Below are positions 56,077 through 64,000 of a DNA stretch of 64,000 nt, one piece after another (the first letter of the stretch is position 1; each line of letters begins with the position of its first letter). The DNA lies in assembly GCF_000633635.1 (NCBI RefSeq), contig NZ_AYPQ01000006.1, positions 248,044-312,043 of the forward strand, given 5' to 3'. The position numbers and the translations under genes were made by a program. The DNA is from Enterococcus crotali. GTDB taxonomy: Bacteria > Bacillota > Bacilli > Lactobacillales > Enterococcaceae. Below the pieces are notes generated by a model that saw only the letters and a program-made list of their open reading frames with translations, searched no databases and was not told the origin of the DNA.

Positions 56077-56496
56077 CTATCCAATCATAAAGGTCAATTC
56101 TGCTTCCGCTACTTTTTTCCCGTTCACAGTCGCAGTTCCTTTGCCGATGCCGGCTATTGATTTTACTTTCATAATTTCTACTTCTAACATCAACGTATCA
56201 CCTGGAACAACTTTTTGTCTAAATTTAGCTTTATCGATACCGCCAAAATAGGCTGTCTTGCCTTTAAAATCAGGCATAGACAATAATGCTACAGCTCCTG
56301 CTTGTGCTAATGCTTCAAGAATCAAAACACCTGGCATCACAGGCTCTCCTGGAAAATGACCTTGAAAAAAAGGTTCATTGATCGTAACATTTTTCTTTGC
56401 GATAACTTTTTCACCCACAACAATTTCTTCCACTGTGTCCAACAGTAGGAAAGGGTATCGATGAGGGATTATTGCTTTGATCTCTTCAATATTCAT
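56077..56496 (-). CDS. fabZ: 3-hydroxyacyl-[ACP] dehydratase FabZ
   Basis: A 139-residue hotdog-fold dehydratase. HRYPFLLLD, and the active-site histidine and glutamate in [20 protein letters not shown] are present. It acts in chain elongation. Enterococci can carry a second homologue (FabN) that also isomerises for unsaturated fatty acids; this copy lies in the main operon. It follows accB by 2 bases. Confidence 0.95.
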   Translation of the reverse strand: MNIEEIKAIIPHRYPFLLLDTVEEIVVGEKVIAKKNVTINEPFFQGHFPGEPVMPGVLILEALAQAGAVALLSMPDFKGKTAYFGGIDKAKFRQKVVPGDTLMLEVEIMKVKSIAGIGKGTATVNGKKVAEAELTFMIG

Positions 56497-56498
56497 CC

Positions 56499-56996
56499 TT
56501 ACACTCCTTTAGCTACACGGAAAAGTGGTTGATTAAATTCAACAACATCTTCATTTTGCACCAAAACTTCCGTGATCACGCCATCAACTGTTGCAGTGAT
56601 CTCATTCATAAGCTTCATCGCTTCAACGATACAAACGACATCCCCTTTTTTCACCGAATCACCAACTTGTTTGAAGTTTTCTTTATCAGGTGCTGGTTTT
56701 AAATACACCACACCCACGATCGGCGAAATGATTTCTTCTGTGTTTTCTGGTTTTGTTTCTGTTTTTACAGCCTCTTTAGCAGTCTCTTTTACTTCTGTCG
56801 TTTGACTGGTAACTTCTGTTACTTCCTGATTTGTTGTATGGTTGTCAGCTGCTTGTTTTACTTCACCTGACAATGTTTTTTGTGTTACCTTATTTTTATT
56901 CATATAAAGACCAAATGAACCTTCTCTAAGGTCAAATTCAGTTAATGTTGATTGGTCAAATTGTGTTAATAAGTCTTTTACTTCATTGATATTCAT
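56499..56996 (-). CDS. accB: Biotin carboxyl carrier protein of acetyl-CoA carboxylase
   Basis: A 165-residue carrier protein: N-terminal domain (1-35), a flexible linker rich in Thr, Glu and Lys (about 40-85), and the biotinyl domain with the biotinylated lysine in VEAMKLMNE (about residue 130). It follows fabF by one base. Confidence 0.95.
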   Translation of the reverse strand: MNINEVKDLLTQFDQSTLTEFDLREGSFGLYMNKNKVTQKTLSGEVKQAADNHTTNQEVTEVTSQTTEVKETAKEAVKTETKPENTEEIISPIVGVVYLKPAPDKENFKQVGDSVKKGDVVCIVEAMKLMNEITATVDGVITEVLVQNEDVVEFNQPLFRVAKGV

Positions 56997-56997
56997 C

Positions 56998-58233
56998 TTA
57001 ATCCTCCCAACGTTTTAAACAAAGTACTGCATTATGACCACCAAAGCCGAAAGAATTTGTTAACGCATAATCAAAATCATGTTTTTGGCTTTCGTTTGTG
57101 ACAATATTGATTTCAATGGCTTCGTCCACTTGCTCGATATTGATCGTTGGTGGAATAAATTGATGCTGTAACGCATTCAAAGTAGCAATCGCTTCGATAC
57201 CACCCGTTGCACCTAACGAGTGTCCCGTCATACTTTTCGTACTACTAACACGAACGTTTTTAGAAGCATCTCCTAGCGCAGTTTGAATTGCTTTGGTTTC
57301 TGCCACATCATTTGATGGCGTACTTGTGCCATGAGCATTGATATAGCCGACTTTAGAAGTCTCGATCGCTGCTTCTTCGATCGCTAGCTTCATCGCTTTA
57401 GCAGCACCGCTTCCATCAGGTCTAGGAGATGTCATATGATAGGCATCACAATTAGAACCATAACCAACGATCTCTCCCAAAATCTTGGCCCCTCTGTTTT
57501 GAGCATGTTCCAACGATTCTAGAACCAAAATTCCAGCTCCTTCACCCATCACAAAACCACTACGGTCTTTGTCAAAAGGAATCGATGCTCTATTCGGATT
57601 TTCTTCAGAAGTTACAGCTGTTAGTGAAGCAAAACCTGCAATCCCAATTTCAGTGATAGATGCTTCTGTTCCTCCTGCGAGTAAAACATCAGAATAGCCA
57701 TGCTTGATATTTCTAAAAGCTTCACCGATCGAATTATTTGCTGTAGCACAGGCCGTGACTGTCGCCGTACAAGTCCCTCTTGCACCTACACGTAAAGCGA
57801 TATTACCTGCCGCCATATTGCCGATTGCCATTGGTATAAATAAAGGCGCTACTCGTTTAGGGCCTTTTTCACGCATTCGAGTCACTTGATCTTGGATCGT
57901 TTGAAGGCCGCCGATACCAGAACCTACCATGACGCCGAAACGGTCCACATCGATTTGTTCAGTATCAAGTTTACTCATTTCCATTGCTTCTAACGCCGCA
58001 TAAATACCATAAAGAGAAAATAAATCCATTCGCTTGGCATCTTTTTTAGCAAAATATTTATCAAAAGGAAAGTCTTTTACTTCTGCCGCTAAGGTAATCC
58101 CTGTTTCGCTTGCATCAAATTTTTTGATTGGACCAATGCCATTTTTTCCTTTTTGCAAACTTTCTAAAAAGGTTTCTGCGTCGTTCCCGATTGGGGAAGC
58201 TACACCGTAACCTGTAATAACTACACGATTCAT
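56998..58233 (-). CDS. fabF: 3-oxoacyl-[ACP] synthase II
   Basis: A 411-residue elongating condensing enzyme with the Cys-His-His triad: TVTACATANNSIGEA, YINAHGTSTPSNDVAET and SMTGHSLGATGG. It begins MNRVVITGYGVASPIGND. It elongates malonyl-ACP-derived chains. AAAGGAG lies before the ATG; it follows fabG by 26 bases. Confidence 0.96.
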   Translation of the reverse strand: MNRVVITGYGVASPIGNDAETFLESLQKGKNGIGPIKKFDASETGITLAAEVKDFPFDKYFAKKDAKRMDLFSLYGIYAALEAMEMSKLDTEQIDVDRFGVMVGSGIGGLQTIQDQVTRMREKGPKRVAPLFIPMAIGNMAAGNIALRVGARGTCTATVTACATANNSIGEAFRNIKHGYSDVLLAGGTEASITEIGIAGFASLTAVTSEENPNRASIPFDKDRSGFVMGEGAGILVLESLEHAQNRGAKILGEIVGYGSNCDAYHMTSPRPDGSGAAKAMKLAIEEAAIETSKVGYINAHGTSTPSNDVAETKAIQTALGDASKNVRVSSTKSMTGHSLGATGGIEAIATLNALQHQFIPPTINIEQVDEAIEINIVTNESQKHDFDYALTNSFGFGGHNAVLCLKRWED

Positions 58234-58259
58234 TCAATCGCTCCTTTCAAGTTTGTTCC

Positions 58260-58997
58260 CTAGCCGTGCATGACTAGACCACCATCTACATTTAAGACTT
58301 GTCCTGTAATATACGGACTTTTTGCTAAGAAGATAGCTGTGTTCGCTACATCTTCTACTTGTCCAAATGATTGCAATGGAATTTGTTGGCTCATTTGTTC
58401 TTTTACTTTATCGGATAACACTTCTGTCATTTCAGTTTCGATAAATCCTGGTGCAATCGCATTACAAGTAATTCCTCGTGCAGCAACTTCTCTTGCAACA
58501 GATTTTGTTAAGCCAATGACTCCAGCTTTACTAGCTGCATAGTTCGCTTGACCGATATTTCCCATCAACCCGACCACACTAGACATATTGATGATACTGC
58601 CACTACGCTGCTTCATCATTTTTTTGACAGTATGTTGCGTCATATTGAAGGTCCCTGTTAAATTGATTTGGATACAACGAGTAAAATCTTCTTCTGACAT
58701 TCTCAATAGCAATTTGTCATTTGTGATCCCAGCATTATTTACTAAGACATCAATCGATCCTAAACCATCAACAACTGCCTGAATCATTTTTCCAGCAGAC
58801 TCAAAATCAGCGATATCTCCAGAGACGCCAATACATTTCACGCCAAAAGCTTCCACTTCAGCAATTAAATCCACGCTGATTTCGCCACGTCCGTTCAAAG
58901 CAATATTCGCTCCTTCTTTTGCAAAAGCAAAAGCAACTGCTTTCCCAATACCTCGTGTACTACCTGTAACAAAAATGTTCTTTCCTTTTAAATCCAT
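58260..58997 (-). CDS. fabG: 3-oxoacyl-[ACP] reductase
   Basis: A 245-residue short-chain dehydrogenase. NADPH site TGSTRGIGKAVA, NNAG motif, catalytic Ser (INMSSVVG) and Tyr-x3-Lys (NYAASKAG) are present. It reduces 3-ketoacyl-ACP in each elongation cycle. It starts 3 bases after the fabD stop codon; GGGAGG precedes the ATG. Confidence 0.96.
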   Translation of the reverse strand: MDLKGKNIFVTGSTRGIGKAVAFAFAKEGANIALNGRGEISVDLIAEVEAFGVKCIGVSGDIADFESAGKMIQAVVDGLGSIDVLVNNAGITNDKLLLRMSEEDFTRCIQINLTGTFNMTQHTVKKMMKQRSGSIINMSSVVGLMGNIGQANYAASKAGVIGLTKSVAREVAARGITCNAIAPGFIETEMTEVLSDKVKEQMSQQIPLQSFGQVEDVANTAIFLAKSPYITGQVLNVDGGLVMHG

Positions 58998-59000
58998 TCG

Positions 59001-59930
59001 TTACCTCCCGTCCAACAGTACTTGTGCTTCAGACAATGTTTTTTCATCCTCTACGCGAGCTGTCTTGATTTCTTTATCGATTTTCTTGATAAAACCAGTC
59101 AATGTTTTACCTGGTCCAACTTCTATAATTACATCAACATTCATTTTTTTAATTGTTTCGATACTATCAGCAAAACGAACGGCTGACATAACTTGTTTTT
59201 CTAATAATTCTTTTATTTCTGCTTGTTCCATTACTTGTGCTGTCGTGTTACTGATTACAGGAATCGTCATTTCTGTAAAATCTATTTTTTCTAATTCTAT
59301 TGCTAACTTCTCAGCTGCGGGTTTTAATAAAGCTGTATGAAAAGGTCCACTGACTTTTAATGGAATCATCCGCTTCACGCCAGCTTCTGTTAATAATTCT
59401 ACAGCTTTATCCACAGCTGGTGTTTCTCCACCAATCACAATTTGTTGAGGTGTATTATAATTTGCAGGTGAAACGATCCCAAGTCTACTTGCTTCTTGGC
59501 AACATTCTTCGATCAATGATCGTTCAGCATTCATTACGGCTACCATTTTGCCTGTTCCAGTTGGCGCAGCTTCTGACATGAACTTCCCTCTTTTGGCAAC
59601 TAGTTGAACGGCTTCTTTAAATGAAATCGCACCACTTGCTACAAGTGCACTATATTCTCCAAGGCTTAATCCAGCTACGACATCGGGTTGATATCCTTTA
59701 GCCTTCAAAAGACGATAAAAAGCAATACTAACGGTTAATATAGCTGGTTGTGTATATATCGTTTCATTTAGTTTGTCATTTTCAGTAAAACAAAGCTCCG
59801 CCATATCATAACCTAAAATATCACTTGCCTCTTGAAACGTTTCTTGAACAATTTCCTCTTGATCAAACAATTCTTTTCCCATACCGATATATTGAGCACC
59901 TTGCCCACTAAATACAAAAGCTGTTTTCAT
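59001..59930 (-). CDS. fabD: Malonyl-CoA:ACP transacylase
   Basis: A 309-residue transacylase that loads malonate on ACP. It begins MKTAFVFSGQGAQYIGMGKE, with the nucleophile in GLSLGEYSAL (about residue 90) and the active-site His in SGPFHTALLKPA. AAGGAG lies before the ATG. A palindromic repeat is inserted 20 bases upstream, between fabK and this gene. Confidence 0.96.
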   Translation of the reverse strand: MKTAFVFSGQGAQYIGMGKELFDQEEIVQETFQEASDILGYDMAELCFTENDKLNETIYTQPAILTVSIAFYRLLKAKGYQPDVVAGLSLGEYSALVASGAISFKEAVQLVAKRGKFMSEAAPTGTGKMVAVMNAERSLIEECCQEASRLGIVSPANYNTPQQIVIGGETPAVDKAVELLTEAGVKRMIPLKVSGPFHTALLKPAAEKLAIELEKIDFTEMTIPVISNTTAQVMEQAEIKELLEKQVMSAVRFADSIETIKKMNVDVIIEVGPGKTLTGFIKKIDKEIKTARVEDEKTLSEAQVLLDGR

Positions 59931-59946
59931 TACCTTACTCCTTACT

Positions 59947-60062
59947 TTAAAAGCTACACAGGCTCATTCAGCTCTGACTGAAAAATAGGAAAATAGAACT
60001 GAAATGCTTTTTATCTCATTTATATTTTATCTTTTTCCGAAGAGCTAGCCTGCGAAACTGGG
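59947..60062. repeat. Palindromic intergenic repeat inside the fatty-acid operon
   Basis: A diverged copy of the elements at 1092-1327, same orientation: TTTAAAAGCT, ACACAGGCT, CTGACTGAAAAATAGGAAAA, ATGCTTTTTATCTCAT, TTTATCTTTTTCCGA, GCTAGCCTG. The ends and inner arms pair as in copy A. As at 1092, it lies immediately upstream of a minus-strand gene's ribosome binding site. A small palindrome (ACTATTCAG/CTGAATAGT) follows at 60066-60085. Confidence 0.7.
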
Positions 60063-60115
60063 GGTACTATTCAGTTCTGAATAGTTTATTATATTTATGA
60101 ATCAATGTGCATTTT

Positions 60116-61072
60116 TTAACACCATTGACTATATTGTTCAGTTATAATTTCTTGTGTTTCTTTAATGTATGTTTCAATAATTTCTTTTGCTGTTTCTTCT
60201 TTCTTAATAAGTCCCGCAATTTGTCCAGCCATAATCGATCCGTGATCGACATCCCCTTCAACTACAGCTTTACGCAGCGCTCCTTGTCCTAATTCATCAA
60301 ATTTTACAAGGTCGGGCTCGTCAACTCGCAATTCAATTTTCTCTAATCGATCGTATTCATTCGTCAATTTATTCTTGATTGCTCTTACTGGGTGCCCAAA
60401 ATGCTGACAAGTGACAGTCGTATCAATATCTCTTGCTTTGATGATTCTAGCTTTATAATTTTCATGTACTGTACATTCTTTTGCAACTAAAAAACGAGTA
60501 CCGACCTGAACAGCTTGAGCCCCTAGCATCAATGCGGCTGCCATTCCTCTGCCGTCACCAATACCACCGGCTGCGATTACTGGAATCGTCAGGGCATCAA
60601 CAACTTGAGGAACCATACTCATTGTTGTCAACTTACCGATATGTCCCCCAGCTTCCATTCCCTCAACAACGACTGCATCTGCTCCGATTTTTTCCATTCG
60701 GGTGCCCAATGCAACAGAAGGAACCACTGGAATTACTTTGATGTTATGTTCTTTAAAGCGAGTCATATATTTACTTGGATTACCTGCTCCTGTTGTAACC
60801 ACGGGAACATTTTCGGCACAAACTAAATCTACGATGTCTTGTGCAAACGGCGAAAGTAGCATAATATTGACACCAAACGGTTTATCCGTAATTTCTTTGA
60901 TTTTCTTGATTTCAGCTTGAACGACTTCCTTCGGTGCATTACCACCGGCAATGATTCCTAGCCCGCCAGCTTCAGAAACTGCACCAGCTAATGAAGCATC
61001 TGCGATCCAAGCCATTCCTCCTTGAAAAATCGGGTATTCGATTCCTAACAATTCACATATCTTTGATCGCAT
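60116..61072 (-). CDS. fabK: Enoyl-[ACP] reductase II, FMN-dependent
   Basis: A 318-residue TIM-barrel flavoprotein that reduces trans-2-enoyl-ACP with NADH; unlike FabI it is triclosan-insensitive. It begins MRSKICELLGIEYPIFQGGM; FMN-binding GAGNPSKY, AAGGIGDGRGMAAALMLGA and MEAGGHIGK are present. The ATG at 61072 has GAAGGA eight bases upstream, whereas the in-frame ATG at 61081 overlaps that motif. A terminator-like hairpin lies between acpP and this gene. Confidence 0.95.
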   Translation of the reverse strand: MRSKICELLGIEYPIFQGGMAWIADASLAGAVSEAGGLGIIAGGNAPKEVVQAEIKKIKEITDKPFGVNIMLLSPFAQDIVDLVCAENVPVVTTGAGNPSKYMTRFKEHNIKVIPVVPSVALGTRMEKIGADAVVVEGMEAGGHIGKLTTMSMVPQVVDALTIPVIAAGGIGDGRGMAAALMLGAQAVQVGTRFLVAKECTVHENYKARIIKARDIDTTVTCQHFGHPVRAIKNKLTNEYDRLEKIELRVDEPDLVKFDELGQGALRKAVVEGDVDHGSIMAGQIAGLIKKEETAKEIIETYIKETQEIITEQYSQWC

Positions 61073-61103
61073 AATTGACATCCTTCAAATAATAGAATAA
61101 TGA

Positions 61104-61150
61104 ATAAAAAAGAGCTGGAACAAAACTCTATAAGTTTAGTACCAGCCTTA
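61104..61150 (-). terminator. Terminator-like hairpin between acpP and fabK
   Basis: On the minus strand, AAGGCTGGTAC pairs with GTTCCAGCTC and a T run follows. It may attenuate transcription, giving more acpP (needed in large amounts) than the distal genes. Confidence 0.7.
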
Positions 61151-61255
61151 TTAAATCCAGCTAACGGTGTGAAAAAAGCTAGACTCTTCAGCAATTGTTG
61201 AGAATCGCATAGAGCCTTGCTCATCCAACTATTTATCGTTACTTGATTGTTTTGA

Positions 61256-61483
61256 TTATTCTGCTTTTTGTTTTTCTACATATGTTACTAAATCTTGAAC
61301 AGTAGTGATACCATCTTCAGATTCGATTTTTATATCGAAAGCATCTTCGATTTCATTGATGATTTGGAATAAGTCTAAGCTATCCGCATCTAATTCTTCT
61401 TGAATGTTTGTTGTTAATTTTACTTCCTCAGGTTCTTTACCTAATTCTTCTACAATAATTGCTTGAATTTTTTCGAATACCAT
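61256..61483 (-). CDS. acpP: Acyl carrier protein
   Basis: A 75-residue acidic protein; the phosphopantetheine serine lies in the DSLD motif ([17 protein letters not shown]). Four-helix ACP pattern and normal length. It follows fabH by 50 bases and has GGAGGAATATAC before the ATG. Confidence 0.96.
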   Translation of the reverse strand: MVFEKIQAIIVEELGKEPEEVKLTTNIQEELDADSLDLFQIINEIEDAFDIKIESEDGITTVQDLVTYVEKQKAE

Positions 61484-61533
61484 GTGTATATTCCTCCAAT
61501 AATTTTCTTTTTTTAGTTTATATAGTCACAGTT

Positions 61534-62492
61534 TTACAGCGTTAAGAGGATCGATCCCCACGTTAAACCGCCGCCATAACCTGTTAACACAATTTTTTGG
61601 TTGGAGCCTAATTGAATGATGCCCTTTTCAACTGATTCATCTAACAACAACGGAATACTTGCACCAGATGTGTTACCATTATATTCCATATTCGTGAGAA
61701 ATTTTTCTCTTGGAATTTTGAGCTTTTTCGATATTTTTTCGATAATACGTTTATTTGCTTGGTGTAATAATAAATAATCCACATCATCTTCTATAATTTC
61801 TCCAATATTGTTTGTCACATCATTCAGTGAAAAATCATAGATATCTCTGCCAACCATTTGCAGATAAGCAGAGCCTTCAGAGGTTCCTGTGTAAAAAGGA
61901 CTGTTATTCTCTACATAACCAGAAGTTAACGACTTACCTCTTTTACCATCGGACTGAAGTTTTTCTTTCAAGAAGTGCTCTTCATTGCTGGCCTCAAGAA
62001 TTACACCAGCTGCACCATCGCCAAACAATACGGCAGTACTGCGATCGTTCCAATCCAGAACTTCGAAAGCGTCTCTCCGCCAATAATCATGCCTAATTTT
62101 TGACCTGAGCGAATTAATTTTTCTCCCAGACTCAATGCATAAACAAAACCAGTACAAGCAGCACTGACATCAAAAGCAAAAGCATGAGTGGCTGAGATAT
62201 TTCCTTGAACAAGACATGCTACAGAAGGCGTACCGTAATCTGGTGTCATAGTTGCTACAATAATAAAATCTAACTCTTCTGCTTTTTTCCCAGATTTATC
62301 TAATAGCTTTTCAGCAACTTTACTACACAAATCAGAAGTATTTTCATTTGTTACAACATTTCTTGATCGTATGCCAGTTCGGTTTGAGATCCATTCATCT
62401 GATGTGTCCATCATCGTGGAAAGTTGATGATTTGATACTGCATTTTCAGGAACATAACGGCCTGTACAAGTTATTTTTGCATATTGGTTCAT
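61534..62492 (-). pseudogene. fabH: 3-oxoacyl-[ACP] synthase III, split by one missing base
   Basis: Joined frames give 319 residues beginning MNQYAKITCTGRYVPENAVS, with the full Cys-His-Asn triad: FDVSAACTGFVYAL, LLLHQANKRI and NTSGASIPLL. The break lies near 62061, where the minus strand reads TCGAAGTTCTGGATT; one more G (TCGAAGGTTCTGG) restores ETLSKVLDWNDRSTAVLFG. FabH starts each fatty acid from acetyl-CoA and malonyl-ACP and is normally essential for synthesis, so an assembly error is likely. The ATG at 62492 has GAGG six bases upstream. Confidence 0.9.
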
Positions 62493-62507
62493 CTTGGTCC
62501 TCACTTT

Positions 62508-62948
62508 TTATTTATATTCCCTTAAGAAATCATGAAGATTCTTCAATGCTTTCAATAAAGCTTTTTCTTCAGCTTTATCCATTCCGTTTAAAATTCTCTT
62601 GACCATCTCTCTATGGAAATGCTGATGAACACGAAAAAGTAATTTTCCTTTTTTGGTCAAACCTAACTTGACTACCCGACGATCATCTTCACTTCGTATA
62701 CGTTCAACATACCCTTTTTTTACAAGATTATTGATCGCTACGGTCAGAGTTCCTACAGTGATCGACAATTCTTTGGCAACCTCAGAAGAAGTCTTTTTCT
62801 TATACATTCCAATTGCTTCGATTGTGTGCATTTCAGTAATGGATAAGTCATTGAATTGTGATTTTTTCAATTCAGATTCTTCAATTGTCAAAATATCGTT
62901 AAAGACACTGACCAGATAATCGTTGACTGTTTCTAAATTAGGTTCCAT
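62508..62948 (-). CDS. fabT: MarR-family fatty-acid synthesis regulator FabT
   Basis: A 146-residue winged-helix repressor (HTH about residues 45-75, KKTSSEVAKELSITVGTLTVAINNLVKKGYVER; wing RIRSEDDRRVVKLGLT). FabT represses the fab operon when loaded acyl-ACP from exogenous fatty acids is present. The ATG at 62948 gives the family's usual length; a TTG at 62981 would lie inside the operator. It is first in the operon, 15 bases before fabH, and its promoter carries FabT boxes. Confidence 0.93.
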   Translation of the reverse strand: MEPNLETVNDYLVSVFNDILTIEESELKKSQFNDLSITEMHTIEAIGMYKKKTSSEVAKELSITVGTLTVAINNLVKKGYVERIRSEDDRRVVKLGLTKKGKLLFRVHQHFHREMVKRILNGMDKAEEKALLKALKNLHDFLREYK

Positions 62949-62968
62949 TTGTGTGCACCATCCATATA

Positions 62969-63000
62969 CTTTGATTATCAAATCATTTGATGTTCAAACT
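62969..63000. promoter_or_regulatory. Two adjacent FabT boxes at the operon promoter
   Basis: CTTTGATTATCAAATCA (62969-62985) and CATTTGATGTTCAAACT (62984-63000) both match the palindromic FabT consensus of the TTTGATTATCAAA type described in streptococci. They overlap the -10 box and the transcription start, so binding should block the whole operon, including fabT itself. Confidence 0.85.
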
Positions 63001-63026
63001 ATATCGCATATGAAAAAAGATTGCAA
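62998..63026 (-). promoter_or_regulatory. Promoter of the fabT/fatty-acid operon
   Basis: On the minus strand, TTGCAA (63021-63026), 17 bases, TATAGT (62998-63003), directly upstream of the FabT boxes and 50 bases before the fabT start codon. Confidence 0.75.
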
Positions 63027-63110
63027 GTAAAATAATTAATTTTTAATTTTTCTTAAGCAAAAATGAGGTTATTAAGTTATTTAACTTGAATAAATAGTGA
63101 CTAATTAAGG

Positions 63111-63177
63111 ATTCAAACAGAGTTTAAAAAATATTAACTTATTCTGTTTGAATTTATTTTAGTTTGATTTTCAAACT
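63111..63177. promoter_or_regulatory. Distal FabT-like box and TTTGAA half-site inverted repeat
   Basis: AGTTTGATTTTCAAACT (63161-63177) is a perfect FabT-type palindrome 160 bases upstream of the promoter boxes. Next to it, ATTCAAACAGA (63110-63120) and TCTGTTTGAAT (63143-63153) form an inverted repeat of the same half-site. No gene start is nearby on the left because an insertion sequence begins at 63219. Confidence 0.55.
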
Positions 63178-63218
63178 ACTTTCAATTTATAAGAAAAAAA
63201 GGCACGATTCCGTCTTTA

Positions 63219-64000
63219 GGCTCTTTGTCAAATCGGACTGATGAGTAGAAATAAGGAGGTTGGTTATTGAAAGAGAAAGGCTTTCGATAACCAACTTCTT
63301 TGTTATGTCATTTTTATCAAATCATTCATAAGAAAAATTCGTGTTTTCATATTTTGAAAGGATTTAAAACCATAAGAGACACGTTTCAATGTCTTTATAT
63401 GTGTATTCATGGCTTCCAGCTTCCCATTTGAATAGGGATAGATCATGGCATTGCGTATTCCCTCTTTATAAGAAAGTAAATGGCTGATTGTGGTCCGAAA
63501 TGTTTCCTCCAACTGATCTGGAAGTGTCTGTAATTGTTCAAAGAATTGTTCATGATCTTTCCTTCGGAAAGCTTCTGTTAATTCATGAAATACTTGATAC
63601 GTAAAACGCAGTGCTGGAGAAAAATCAAGGAGTCGATCAATCATCATGGCTTCTGTCAGATAAGGAAATTTAGGTGCTCTAAAGCTGCGCCATGTTTTGT
63701 ACATGGAATGATTAATGTTGGCTCGATCTTTCAATAAAAATCGCCAATTACTTTTCAATTTATTCGCTAAATTGTGCTTATTTTCTTGCCTTAATCGGGC
63801 AACTTCTTTGATGCGAAAGGTATTAAAGGCTCGATTAAGGTGTTGAACAACATGAAATCGGTCAATGACAAGCTTCGCTTGAGGGAAGACACGTGGAATC
63901 AATTGGAAATAAGCGGCATTCATATCGGTTACTAGAAATTTTACGTTGTCTCGATTTGGACATTTCTGAAAGGAATAAACCAAGTGGTTCAATTTTCTAG
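63219..64000. mobile_element. ISL3-family insertion sequence (partial, right end outside window)
   Basis: The left terminal repeat begins GGCTCTTTGTCAAATCGGAC at 63219, the type of end used by ISL3 elements, followed by a noncoding end and the transposase gene on the minus strand. It is inserted about 220 bases upstream of the fatty-acid operon promoter. The other end and any 8-bp target duplication are not visible. Confidence 0.8.
63303..64000 (-). CDS. ISL3-family transposase (partial, 5' end outside window)
   Basis: The C-terminal 232 or so residues of a DDE transposase of the ISL3 family: LVTDMNAAYFQLIPRVFPQA with a catalytic Asp, LVIDRFHVVQHLNRAF, and the C-terminal NGKLEAMNTHIKTLKRVSYG with the catalytic Glu. 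The reading frame stays open through the right edge (RKLNHLVYSF), so the start codon is outside the window. No frameshift is seen in the visible part. Confidence 0.92.
   Translation of the reverse strand, partial: RKLNHLVYSFQKCPNRDNVKFLVTDMNAAYFQLIPRVFPQAKLVIDRFHVVQHLNRAFNTFRIKEVARLRQENKHNLANKLKSNWRFLLKDRANINHSMYKTWRSFRAPKFPYLTEAMMIDRLLDFSPALRFTYQVFHELTEAFRRKDHEQFFEQLQTLPDQLEETFRTTISHLLSYKEGIRNAMIYPYSNGKLEAMNTHIKTLKRVSYGFKSFQNMKTRIFLMNDLIKMT

Overview
The window looks like chromosomal DNA from an AT-rich Gram-positive coccus of the genus Enterococcus. The genus call rests on the gene content and order: a glpK-glpO-glpF cluster with a glycerol kinase that keeps His232, a complete fabT-fabH-acpP-fabK-fabD-fabG-fabF-accB-fabZ-accC-accD-accA type II fatty-acid operon, two WxL-protein clusters, an Ldt_fm-like L,D-transpeptidase, and class B PBP next to rpmG. 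The species is not resolved. Most genes are on the minus strand.

Layout. Positions 1-8.7 kb hold a Na/Pi-cotransporter-type gene (cut by the left edge), a tandem array of palindromic intergenic repeats, the glycerol-3-phosphate cluster, and a two-gene unit of an Mga-type regulator and a FAD/NAD oxidoreductase lacking the usual redox cysteine. Positions 8.9-10.2 kb hold a LytR-CpsA-Psr (LCP) cell-wall ligase gene whose leader is an M-box magnesium riboswitch followed by an intrinsic terminator. This is the most unusual regulatory arrangement in the window. Positions 10.4-19.5 kb hold small accessory genes, a secreted YusW-like protein with a run of five-residue repeats, WxL cluster 1, a DUF924 protein and a membrane-anchored coiled-coil protein. 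Positions 19.7-27.1 kb hold an alpha-galactoside locus (AraC regulator, GH4 alpha-galactosidase, ABC binding protein and two permeases), an alpha/beta hydrolase and an unknown surface protein. Positions 27.3-31.7 kb hold a 4.3-kb integrated element at the 3' end of rpmG. It is bounded by 23-bp direct repeats and has broken integrase, repressor and ImmA genes. Positions 31.9-40.9 kb hold pbp2B, thrS with a T-box leader, a tautomerase, a methyltransferase, the L,D-transpeptidase, an ANT(6)-like gene and a YdcF-like gene. Positions 41.1-45.4 kb hold WxL cluster 2. Positions 45.9-52.4 kb hold yebC, tmcAL and the ribosome-maturation/NAD operon yqeG-yqeH-yhbY-nadD-yqeK-rsfS-methyltransferase. Positions 53.0-63.0 kb hold the fatty-acid operon, with FabT boxes at its promoter. 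The right edge cuts an ISL3-family insertion sequence.

Sequence quality. Four conserved genes (yqeG, accA, accD, fabH) and the phage-type repressor each carry what reads as one missing base, four of the five in a short homopolymer. Because accA, accD and fabH belong to one core pathway, indel errors in the assembly are the simplest explanation, and the split genes are given here at full length. The nonsense codons in the integrated element are not explained this way and look like real decay.

How it fits together. The window is a core housekeeping backbone (fatty-acid, cell-wall and translation genes under FabT, T-box and M-box control) interrupted by cell-surface and sugar-use cassettes and two mobile elements.
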